Below, one piece after another: positions 33,106 to 41,037 of a stretch of 52,580 nucleotides of DNA. The stretch is from positions 1 to 52,580 of the forward strand of contig JBPCKZ010000251.1 of assembly GCA_051003795.1 (NCBI GenBank), given 5' to 3'. Positions within the stretch are counted from its first letter, which is position 1. Each line of letters begins with the position of its first letter. A program made the translations under genes and the position numbers. The DNA comes from JALYXS01 sp051003795 (lineage in GTDB: Bacteria; Acidobacteriota; Terriglobia; Bryobacterales; Bryobacteraceae). The notes beneath the pieces were generated by a model. The model saw nothing but the letters and a program-made list of their open reading frames with translations. It ran no database searches and was not told the DNA's origin.

Positions 33106-33933
33106 CTACGCCGCGGGAACGCTGTTGAGAGGTAATGCTTCAATTAACGCCGCGTCTTTCTTGCGGATTACCGTCAACACGCTAACCTCTTCCGGATGTA
33201 ATCCATGGTCGTTCGGGGAAGGTTCCTCTTCGGGCTGCTTCACCATCTGCGGGAGGCTACCCTCCATGTAGGCTTCCAGAATAGCAGGGTGTACATAATA
33301 GTTCCGGCAAGTGGCTGGGCGATTACCCAGCAGCTTGGCAGTCGACTTTTACGGCGTCAACGATGTTCCGCTTGCCTTCCGTTTCCGATTCGAACGGCTT
33401 ATCGGCCAAGGCCAACGCGGTTTGGACGGTTCCTGCCCAGGTACGAAAATCTTTCGCAGTAAACTCCTCGCCCGTGATCTGGCGCAGATAAGCTTTCACA
33501 TCCGACGAATCGACTGCGTGGCGCTCGCCGGCATCGTTCTTGTATTGGAAAAAGCTCGTATCCGGGAAGATCCTGGCACGCCTTCACGATGCGGGCCAGG
33601 CGGCGATCCACGATGGTGATTTCGTGCTCCTGCCCGCTCTTTCCGCGAAAGCTGAAGGTCATCGAACTGCCGTCGATCTCGACGTGGCGATTGCGCAGAG
33701 TGGTTAGCCCGAAGGATCTGTTTTCGCGCGCGTATTCCACGTTCCCAATGCGCATGAAAGTCGTCTCGAGCAGCCGCACCACGGTCGCCAGCAGCTTCTC
33801 GCGCTGCAACCAGGGAGCGCCAAATCGCGCTGAACGCGCTCCCGGATGGTTGGTAGAGCGGGCCGCCTCCGGTTTTCGAAACGTAGCGGAGACCGGCGAC
33901 GGCGGCGGATGCGATGGGATCGGTTGGAAGCAT
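33106..33933 (-). pseudogene. DNA topoisomerase IB, degraded
   Basis: Pieces of a bacterial (poxvirus-type) topoisomerase IB appear in order but in several frames. DPIASAAVAGLRYVSKTGGG starts at 33933. ALPTIRERVQRDLALPG then follows, although about 90 codons should lie between. LQREKLLATVVRLLETTFMR and LTTLRNRHVEIDG come after a one-base shift near 33815. QYKNDAGERHAVDSSDVKAY and FTAKDFRTWAGTVQTALALA come after an extra base in a T-run near 33555. LLGNRPATCRNYYVHPAILE with the nucleophilic Tyr comes after another shift near 33330. The last frame ends at 33106-33108, 16 bases before the PBP start. The deletion shows this is true decay, not only sequence error. Confidence 0.85.
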
Positions 33934-33955
33934 CAGCCGCTTCCGGCGCGCCGAT

Positions 33956-34330
33956 TCATTCCTGGACAAATGCCAATTGGTGACCATCCGGATCGCACAA
34001 AATTACCTCACGCCTATGCCAAGGCTGATCGACCGGACCTACGCGAATTGCGGCGCCGCCGGTTTCCGCTTTTCGAGAGAGTCGATCGACGCTCCCGGCC
34101 GGCACGGAAAACGTGAGCGTGAAACGCGGCCAGTTGGGATTAAAGATTGGCATTGTCCGTCCATCGCCCACCAGCAAGAGGTCGCCATGCCCCGGGCGGT
34201 TGAGGTGCGCCAACACCGGCTTCCCTTCGCGTCCTGGAAGTTCTAGCACAAGACGAAACCCGAGCGTCTCTTGATACCACCGGGTCGCTTCCATCAGATC
34301 TTTAACCACGAGAAGTGGAAACGGAGCCAT
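33956..34330 (-). CDS. VOC/glyoxalase-superfamily protein
   Basis: 124 residues from ATG at 34330 (MAPFPLLVVKDLMEATRWYQ). The single vicinal-oxygen-chelate fold is made of two beta-alpha-beta-beta-beta units: ATRWYQETLGFRLVLELPGR, AHLNRPGHGDLLLVGDGRTM, then VDRLSRKAETGGAAIRVGPV and VILCDPDGHQLAFVQE. The DPDGH.L.F.QE ending carries the typical metal-binding Glu. The superfamily includes glyoxalase I, fosfomycin and bleomycin resistance proteins and dioxygenases, and the sequence does not decide among them. A frame extending upstream to 34402 adds no family sequence and would overlap the divergent gene. Confidence 0.85.
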   Translation of the reverse strand: MAPFPLLVVKDLMEATRWYQETLGFRLVLELPGREGKPVLAHLNRPGHGDLLLVGDGRTMPIFNPNWPRFTLTFSVPAGSVDRLSRKAETGGAAIRVGPVDQPWHRREVILCDPDGHQLAFVQE

Positions 34331-34382
34331 GAATTTGCGTTTTCGGATAATCCCTCCGGCGGACTTCCGCCCATGATTTAAA

Positions 34383-36782
34383 ATGAATGTATTGCATAGC
34401 ACTCCGAGCTTCCCGAGGCCGCCCGCCGCGAGTTGGCCTCTTCTCTACATTGCGATCGCCCTTACCACCCTAGCCACCCTGCTGCTCGAACTCTCGCTCA
34501 CCCGGATATTTTCCGTCGTCTTCTATTATCACTTCGCTTTCCTGGCGATTTCGGTTGCCCTTTTCGGATTAGGCGTGGGGGGAGTATTTTCCTACGTGGT
34601 GGCCGGTTGGAAGGGTTCGCTTTTCCAGAAGCTGGGCTGCCTGAGCGCGGCGAATTGCGGGCTGGTACTTCTGGCTGTCCTGGTGGTCCTTTCACTCAAA
34701 ACCAATTTGAATAATGGGCAATTGGCGCTCGTCTATTCCACAAGCTGCCTTCCGTTCTTCTGTTCCGGCATTATCGTTTCCCTGGTGATCTCGGAAACCA
34801 TCGATCGCGTGGAGCGCGTTTATTTCTTCGATCTAATGGGCGCGGCGTGCGGGTGCCTGCTGCTGGTTCCGTTGCTCAACAGTTTTGGCGGCCCCAATAC
34901 GACGATTGCCGTGGCCGTTCTGTTCGCCGCCGCCGCCGCGATCTGGTTCAATCTCGCCGGTTCGGCGCCGGGACGCATCGCCGGCGTAGGCCTCGGATTG
35001 CTGCTCACGCTGCTGGTGATCGTAAATATTAAAACCGGATGGATCGACCTTCGCTACGCCAAGGGCCAGAAACTCGAGCACGAGCAGTTCGTGAAATGGA
35101 ATTCGTTCTCGCGCATCGCCCTCGGGAGGGAGAAGCTTTCGAACAGCCCTACTATTTTCATCGATGCGGATGCCTCGACCGGTATCGCCAACTTCGATTT
35201 TACCCGCCTAAGCGCCGGCGACCTTCAGAATCTTCTGCATCAGGGACCGGGCCTCCCATACGTCCTCAGACCGGGCGCCAAGACCTTGATTATTGGACCG
35301 GGCGGCGGCTGGGATGTCTCCCGCGCGCTGGCTTCGGGCAGCCGCGACGTAACCGGCGTCGAGATCAACCCGATTATCGCGACCACCATTATGCGGAAGA
35401 AATTTCCGCAGTTGAGCCGCTATCTGTACTCGCGCCCCGACGTGCATATCGTCGTCGAAGACGGCCGCAGTTTCGTGCGCCGCAGCCCGGAGAAATATCA
35501 AGTTCTGCAGGCCACGCTGGTCGACACTTGGGCTTCGACGGCGGCGGGTGCATTCGCGCTTTCCGAAAACAATCTCTACACCACGGACGCCTTCCGCGAT
35601 TACCTTACGCACTTGACCGATGACGGAATTTTGACCTTCACGCGATGGGGCTTCGATCCGCCGCGCGAATCGTTGCGCCTGATCTCGCTTGCAATGCAGG
35701 CGCTGGCCCAGTTGGGCGAGCGCGAACCATGGCGGCACATCGTGGTGGGCCGTTCTGGCACGCGCGCCGATCTGGCCGGCTGGGGCGCGCAGGACACCGT
35801 GCTCATCTCGCGCAAGCCGTTCTCCTCCGTCGATACCGCGCGCGCCGGACAGGCTATCGCCGACGCAAAAATGGAGGCGGTGTATCTGCCGGGCGACCCC
35901 GTCCGCAATCCGTTTTCGGCTCTGCTGCTCAGTTCCAATCCGGCGCAATACCAGCGCGATTATTCCTACGACATTTCGCCGGTAAGCGACAACCGCCCAT
36001 TCTTTTTTTACACCGTGCAGCCGCGCGATATCCGCGCGTTCCTTACCCAGGCGTCCACCGACTCGGCCGATTACAAAATCAACACGGCCGTGCCGATGCT
36101 GTTCGAATCGCTCGCCATCAGCATCGCCGCCGTGGGCGTGATCTTGATTCTGCCGCCGCTCGTTTTGGGAACGCGGCTGCCGCGAGACCGTTCCGTGCTG
36201 GTTTTCCTGCTGTACTTTTTGTTCATCGGAGCGGGCTACATCCTGATTGAAGTAGCGCTCATTCAGAAATTCGTGCTTTTCCTGGGCCACCCCACTTATG
36301 CGCTCACGGTTGTGATCTTCGCGATGCTCCTCTCGAGCGGTCTCGGAAGCTTCGCGAGCCGCAAAGTTCTACAAGGCGACGATCGTCGCTTGCTCGCCGC
36401 ACTGGCCGGGATCGCGCTGCTGGTAGCATTGCTGGCCATCGAAATGACCGTGTTGCTCACGAGCGCCGTGGGGCTGCCGCTTCCGCTCAAAATGGCGATA
36501 ACGGTCGCGCTGATTTTTCCCGCCGGATTCGTTATGGGCATGCCTTTCCCCAGCGGTTTAAAGCGTCTGGAAGAATGGAATCCACCCGCCGTCCGGTGGG
36601 CCTGGTCGTTGAACGCGGCGGCGAGCGTTCTCGGATCGGTTTCAGCGTTGATTTGCGCCATTTACGTGGGGTTGATGCAGACGCTGCTGGTTGGGGGCGT
36701 GTTCTATCTGGCTGCGTTGACAATTCTGGTGGCGGATCGCGCGCGAGTTAGGGCTGAAGCGCCTGGCTTGGTGAACGCTTAG
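34383..36782 (+). CDS. Membrane protein with spermidine-synthase-like domain
   Basis: 799 residues in three parts. Residues 15-225 hold about seven membrane segments (LLYIAIALTTLATLLLELSL, FAFLAISVALFGLGVGGVFS and others). Residues about 240-560 form a Rossmann methyltransferase-like domain of spermidine-synthase type, with TLIIGPGGGWDVSRALASGS near residue 301, TGVEINPI, and VVEDGRSFVRRSPEKYQVLQ. From about 575 there are six or more membrane segments. No aminopropyl-acceptor signature stands out. Such proteins are frequent in acidobacteria and their activity has not been settled. They could aminopropylate, methylate or transport. Divergent from the VOC gene. Confidence 0.8.
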   Translation: MNVLHSTPSFPRPPAASWPLLYIAIALTTLATLLLELSLTRIFSVVFYYHFAFLAISVALFGLGVGGVFSYVVAGWKGSLFQKLGCLSAANCGLVLLAVLVVLSLKTNLNNGQLALVYSTSCLPFFCSGIIVSLVISETIDRVERVYFFDLMGAACGCLLLVPLLNSFGGPNTTIAVAVLFAAAAAIWFNLAGSAPGRIAGVGLGLLLTLLVIVNIKTGWIDLRYAKGQKLEHEQFVKWNSFSRIALGREKLSNSPTIFIDADASTGIANFDFTRLSAGDLQNLLHQGPGLPYVLRPGAKTLIIGPGGGWDVSRALASGSRDVTGVEINPIIATTIMRKKFPQLSRYLYSRPDVHIVVEDGRSFVRRSPEKYQVLQATLVDTWASTAAGAFALSENNLYTTDAFRDYLTHLTDDGILTFTRWGFDPPRESLRLISLAMQALAQLGEREPWRHIVVGRSGTRADLAGWGAQDTVLISRKPFSSVDTARAGQAIADAKMEAVYLPGDPVRNPFSALLLSSNPAQYQRDYSYDISPVSDNRPFFFYTVQPRDIRAFLTQASTDSADYKINTAVPMLFESLAISIAAVGVILILPPLVLGTRLPRDRSVLVFLLYFLFIGAGYILIEVALIQKFVLFLGHPTYALTVVIFAMLLSSGLGSFASRKVLQGDDRRLLAALAGIALLVALLAIEMTVLLTSAVGLPLPLKMAITVALIFPAGFVMGMPFPSGLKRLEEWNPPAVRWAWSLNAAASVLGSVSALICAIYVGLMQTLLVGGVFYLAALTILVADRARVRAEAPGLVNA

Positions 36783-36799
36783 ACCGCCGAACGTTCGAT

Positions 36800-37351
36800 A
36801 TGGTTGTGATCTCCTTGTTGCGAGGCGTTAATGTCGGAGGACACAACCAAATCAAGATGGATTCGCTCCGGGACCTCTTTGAATCTCTCGGCCTGCGGGA
36901 TGCGCGCACCCACGTCCAGAGCGGGAACGTTATCTTCCGGACTGAAAAACGGGATCTTGTTCGACTAACCGGGCGCATCGAGGACGGAATTGAGCGGAAC
37001 TTCGGCTTTCGTCCCCGCGTCATCGCTCGTACCGTTCCGAAACTGCGGGACGTGGTTGCAAGAAACCCGTTCGCGGGGCGGCAAGGCATCGAGCCAAGCA
37101 AACTTCTGGTGATCTTCCTCGCCGAGGAGCCATCCGAGGCGCTTCGCGAGAAGATTCGCGCGATCAAGGCCGAACCGGAAGAATTGCAAATTGAGAATCG
37201 CGAATTCTACATCTATTTCCCTAACGGCATGGCGCGCCCAAAACTCTCGCCGGCGTTGATCGAGAAGACGCTGAAAATAGCCGGAACGGGCAGAAATTGG
37301 AACAGCGTTACCAAGCTGCTTGAAATAGCGGAGAAGATGGAAACCCTGTAG
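36800..37351 (+). CDS. DUF1697 family protein
   Basis: 183 residues, 17 bases after the spermidine-synthase-like gene. Family start VISLLRGVNVGGHNQIKMDS, then LRDLFESLGLRDARTHVQSG followed by NVIF, and the C-terminal PKLSPALIEKTLKIAGTGRN and WNSVTKLLEIA. DUF1697 has two ferredoxin-like subdomains; function is unknown. Normal length. Convergent with the DUF1501 gene. Confidence 0.9.
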   Translation: MVVISLLRGVNVGGHNQIKMDSLRDLFESLGLRDARTHVQSGNVIFRTEKRDLVRLTGRIEDGIERNFGFRPRVIARTVPKLRDVVARNPFAGRQGIEPSKLLVIFLAEEPSEALREKIRAIKAEPEELQIENREFYIYFPNGMARPKLSPALIEKTLKIAGTGRNWNSVTKLLEIAEKMETL

Positions 37352-37386
37352 TGCCGCGCCGGTGGATGTGGTCGGAATCGAATTAG

Positions 37387-38670
37387 TCAACCCAAGAAGC
37401 TAACCGGCTTGCCGTCGGCAATCTTGATTGGCCGCCCGATATTCGAAACGTACTCTTTCGTGTAGTCGACGCCGAGCTTTTTGAATACCGTCGCCATTAG
37501 ATCCGGCACCTCGACGGGATGATCCTTGACGTACATGCCGTCCTTGTCCGAACTGCCGACGACTTGGCCGCCGGGGACGCCGGCGCCCGCGAGCACCATC
37601 GAGAAACAATTCGGCCAGTGGTCGCGGCCATTGTTCACGTTGATCTCGGGCGTGCGCCCGAACTCGCCGGTCACAATCACCATCGTCGAGGCCAACATGC
37701 CGCGCTGGTCCAGATCTTCAAGCAAGGCGGAAAAAGCCTGATCGAGCTCCGGCATGAACTCGTTCGAGTAAGCGGGGAAAATGTTTCCGTGATGGTCCCA
37801 GGCGTTGTCGCCTTTGCCGACGCTGACGAAACGGACGCCGGCTTCGACCAAGCGGCGCGCGAGAAGCGATCCCTGCCCCATCGACGTTCTGCCGTAAGTG
37901 TCGCGCAGTTTCGCCGGCTCTTCCACGATGTCGAACGCTTTTTTCGCGCGCGGGCTACGCATCAGATCGAACGCGGACTGGTAGTAGCCGTCCAAGGTTT
38001 GGAATGTGTCGGTGGTGTCCCACTTGCGAAACTTGTCGTCCACAACTTGCAGCAGGCTGTGGCGGCCTTCCATGCGCGACCAATCCATGCCCATTGGCAG
38101 GTCCATGTCGCGCACCGAGTACTTGGGCACGTTCACTTCTCCCGCCGAGAACGGATTGTAGCGGGGGCCGAGAAATCCCGCGCGCGCATTATTGCCGCGC
38201 GGCTGGGGAATCATCACGTAAGAGGGCAGCTCGTTGCGCGCGCCCAATTCTTTGGCGATCACCGAGCCGACGGCGGGCGCAAGCAGCGTCGGAAGCGCGT
38301 CGTGGCCGCTCAACATCAGGGTTTGCGCCGCGCCGTGGGCCGACTGCTTGTGCGTCATGGAGCGGATGAGCGTGACTTTGTTCATCAGCTTCGCGGTGCG
38401 CGGAAGATGCTCGGAGATTTGCAGGCCGGGGACGGAGGTCGGAATCGGCCTGAACGCGCTGCGGTATTTCTTGTCCGCATCGGTCTTCATGTCGAACGTG
38501 TCGAGATGGCTGATGCCACCGGCAAGCCAGAGATGGATGATCGAAATGTCCTTGGGCGCGGGCTGCGCGCGCTCAACAGCCGCCGCGCGAAGCCGGAGTA
38601 CATCGCCCCACGTGAGCGTCCCGAAGGTGGCTAGCGAACCGATTCGAAGAAAGCCGCGGCGGTCGTACAT
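37387..38670 (-). CDS. DUF1501 exported protein (second cassette)
   Basis: 427 residues. N-terminus YDRRGFLRIGSLATFG fits the Tat consensus, with GGGG eight bases before the ATG. Marks: IIHLWLAGGISHLDTFDMKT, KVTLIRSMTHKQSAHGAAQT, VTGEFGRTPEINVNNGRDHW, and C-terminal EVPDLMATVFKKLGVDY. Same family as the gene at 4565-5938 but of the other subtype, in which the GRDHWP ending is retained. It is the last gene of a minus-strand operon with DUF1549/DUF1553 (15-base gap) and a PPC-domain protein. The pair probably works outside the cytoplasmic membrane. Confidence 0.93.
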   Translation of the reverse strand: MYDRRGFLRIGSLATFGTLTWGDVLRLRAAAVERAQPAPKDISIIHLWLAGGISHLDTFDMKTDADKKYRSAFRPIPTSVPGLQISEHLPRTAKLMNKVTLIRSMTHKQSAHGAAQTLMLSGHDALPTLLAPAVGSVIAKELGARNELPSYVMIPQPRGNNARAGFLGPRYNPFSAGEVNVPKYSVRDMDLPMGMDWSRMEGRHSLLQVVDDKFRKWDTTDTFQTLDGYYQSAFDLMRSPRAKKAFDIVEEPAKLRDTYGRTSMGQGSLLARRLVEAGVRFVSVGKGDNAWDHHGNIFPAYSNEFMPELDQAFSALLEDLDQRGMLASTMVIVTGEFGRTPEINVNNGRDHWPNCFSMVLAGAGVPGGQVVGSSDKDGMYVKDHPVEVPDLMATVFKKLGVDYTKEYVSNIGRPIKIADGKPVSFLG

Positions 38671-38685
38671 GGTTTGCCCCTTAAA

Positions 38686-41037
38686 TTAATGCTGGTACAA
38701 AAATTCCTTGGAATTCAAAATCGCCCACGCTAAATCCTGATAGGCGGCGGCGCGATCGGTTTTCTTCATGCGCTCGAGTGCCGCCGCTCGCTCTTCCTCC
38801 GCCGGCTTGCGCGCCAGCGCCTTCAGGAAAATACGATCGATCAGCTCGTCGTCGCCTAACGCCGCGTCGAATTTCATTCCGCTAATCTTTTTCTGGATCG
38901 TGGAGCCCGAAATCAAATGCATGGTTTGCGCCATGTCGGGCTGGCTGTCGCGTTCACAGATGATGTCGCGGCTCAATTTCCCGAAGGAAGCGAGCATGTA
39001 TCCGCCCCCGACTCCGTAAACCTGCATCGCGCGCGTCCCCGGTGGATAGCCGGCAAACTTTTCGGGAACGCCGGTCACTTCGCTCATGGAGTCGAGCAGC
39101 GTTTCCGCGCTCAGGCGGCGAATTCGGAAATGGGAATAGTTAATCGCATCGGTCTTGTTCGACTCGTTGGGTTCGGGCGAAAGCTGATACGCCCGCGAGT
39201 TCATGATGGCCCGCATCAGATGCCGCAGATCGTAACGATGCGACGTCAGATCGTTCGCTAGCGCATCGAGCAGCGCGGGATGGGTCGGCGGATTCGTCAC
39301 GCGGAAATCGTCGACATCCTCGACGATGCCGCGCCCCATGAAGTGCTTCCACACGCGATTGCTAATGGCCCGCGCGAAGAACGGATTCTTCGGTGACGTC
39401 ATCCAGTCGGCAAGGGCTTCGCGGATGTCGGTATCCTGTCGATCTTTGACGATCGGGCCATCGAGAAACTTCGCATCCATATGCTGTTTGGTCTTGGGAT
39501 GCTCGACGGAACCCTCTTCCATATAGACGGTGGCGTTCTCGTCGTTCTCGTAAACCTCTTTTATTCCAACGCGCGCGAAGAAGGCGGCGAAGCCGTAGAA
39601 ATCGTTTTGCGTCCACTTCTCGAAGGGATGGTTGTGGCACTTGGCGCAATCGAGGCGCACTCCGAGGAAGAGCTGGCTCACGTTGGTGGCGTGGTCCGGC
39701 GCGTTCGAATCGAAGCTGACGTTGTAAAAGCTGGTGGGGGATTCCTTCAATCCCGCGATGGACGATGTGCCGAAGCTGTGCGCGCCCTGGCTGAGCAGCA
39801 GTTCGCGTACGAATCGATCGTACGGCTTGTTCTCGCGGAAGGAATCGCGCACGTAATCGTACACGATCTTCGCGCCCTTATTGCCCGCCTCGCGCGTGCC
39901 GGCGCGGAAGAGCTCGGTGAACTTTAGGGCCCAAACATCGGCGAATTCACGCCGTTCGAGGAGGCGGTCGATAAGCTTCGCGCGCTTTTGAGGGTCCGTT
40001 GACGCGAGAAATTCGCGGGTCTCGGTTTCGTTCGGAAGCAGCCCGATGGTGTCGAGATACACGCGCCGCAAAAACTGTTCATCGGTCGCAACACCGGACG
40101 GGCGAATATTCATCTCGCGCAGTTTCGTGAAGATCCGGTCGTCGATGTAGTTGGTGTGCGGAATTTCCGGGTAATCTTTCGCGGTCGGCCCGGATGCAAT
40201 CAGAATTCGCGCGGCGACCGCCTTGCCCATCGTCCGAACCATCACCGCAGTCTCGCCGGTCTGGAGCGCTTTCACGACTCCATGCGAATCCACCTGCACG
40301 GTATCGGGGGCGTTCGATGTGTACTGGACCAGGTTGGTCATATCGCGGACGCTCCCGTCGGAATAACGGGCGATTGCGACTAATTGTTGCGTCTGATTGG
40401 GCGCGGTGAGCACGCGCTCTTCGGGATAAACGCTCAACGAAGTCACGCGGACGGTGTCGTTGGCATCGTAAGGGGCGCCTTGCCGGAGCCAATCGATCAA
40501 GGTCCGGTATTGCAGCGAGTCCGACGCGAACCGAAAGCCGCCGCCGTGCGGAATCTGCGCGGTGGGCTTGAGCAGGATCTCGCTCTTTTCCGGTTCCTTG
40601 CGGTTGATCCGGTGCGCGTCGCCGCCAGTGATGGCTTCGTAATCGAGCTTCGGTTCATAGCCGAACAGAGAAAGTTTGAAACCGCGCTGGCCGCGAATGG
40701 AACCATGGCAGTTGGACCCGGCGCAGCCCGACATAGTGAAGATCGGGCTAACATCGTTGACGAAGCTGATGCCGGGCGGCCGCACCGAAGGCTTTACGAT
40801 TACGGGCGCCTTGGCGCGCAGTCCGAGGCACGAAACCGAAACGGACTTCATCGAAGTCCGCGCGACATTCGCCGCCGCGCACTTGGCCGTGACGTCGCGC
40901 TCGTAGCCATCGTCGCCGGTGTAGGTCACGATGAACACCTGCGTAGCGTCCTGCCCGTGCAGCACGATGTTCGGAGGATACACGGAGAGTTTCGCCGCGA
41001 ACGACAAGAAGGGAAGAAGCAGCAGCAAGGACTTCAT
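38686..41037 (-). CDS. Secreted DUF1549/DUF1553 protein with Ig-like domain
   Basis: 783 residues. Signal peptide MKSLLLLLPFLSFAA. An N-terminal beta domain is followed by GISFVNDVSPIFTMSGCAGS and NCHGS, a C-x4-CH variant of a haem motif. Then comes a bacterial Ig-like domain (LSVYPEERVLTAPNQTQQLV, YTSNAPDTVQVDSHGVVKAL), DUF1549 with a regular CAKCH near residue 465 (RLDCAKCHNHPFEKWTQNDF), and DUF1553 (AISNRVWKHFMGRGIVEDVD, PPTHPALLDALA). Unlike the protein at 1901-4555 it carries the Ig-like insert. Its ATG overlaps the stop of the PPC-domain gene by four bases (ATGA). Confidence 0.92.
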   Translation of the reverse strand: MKSLLLLLPFLSFAAKLSVYPPNIVLHGQDATQVFIVTYTGDDGYERDVTAKCAAANVARTSMKSVSVSCLGLRAKAPVIVKPSVRPPGISFVNDVSPIFTMSGCAGSNCHGSIRGQRGFKLSLFGYEPKLDYEAITGGDAHRINRKEPEKSEILLKPTAQIPHGGGFRFASDSLQYRTLIDWLRQGAPYDANDTVRVTSLSVYPEERVLTAPNQTQQLVAIARYSDGSVRDMTNLVQYTSNAPDTVQVDSHGVVKALQTGETAVMVRTMGKAVAARILIASGPTAKDYPEIPHTNYIDDRIFTKLREMNIRPSGVATDEQFLRRVYLDTIGLLPNETETREFLASTDPQKRAKLIDRLLERREFADVWALKFTELFRAGTREAGNKGAKIVYDYVRDSFRENKPYDRFVRELLLSQGAHSFGTSSIAGLKESPTSFYNVSFDSNAPDHATNVSQLFLGVRLDCAKCHNHPFEKWTQNDFYGFAAFFARVGIKEVYENDENATVYMEEGSVEHPKTKQHMDAKFLDGPIVKDRQDTDIREALADWMTSPKNPFFARAISNRVWKHFMGRGIVEDVDDFRVTNPPTHPALLDALANDLTSHRYDLRHLMRAIMNSRAYQLSPEPNESNKTDAINYSHFRIRRLSAETLLDSMSEVTGVPEKFAGYPPGTRAMQVYGVGGGYMLASFGKLSRDIICERDSQPDMAQTMHLISGSTIQKKISGMKFDAALGDDELIDRIFLKALARKPAEEERAAALERMKKTDRAAAYQDLAWAILNSKEFLYQH

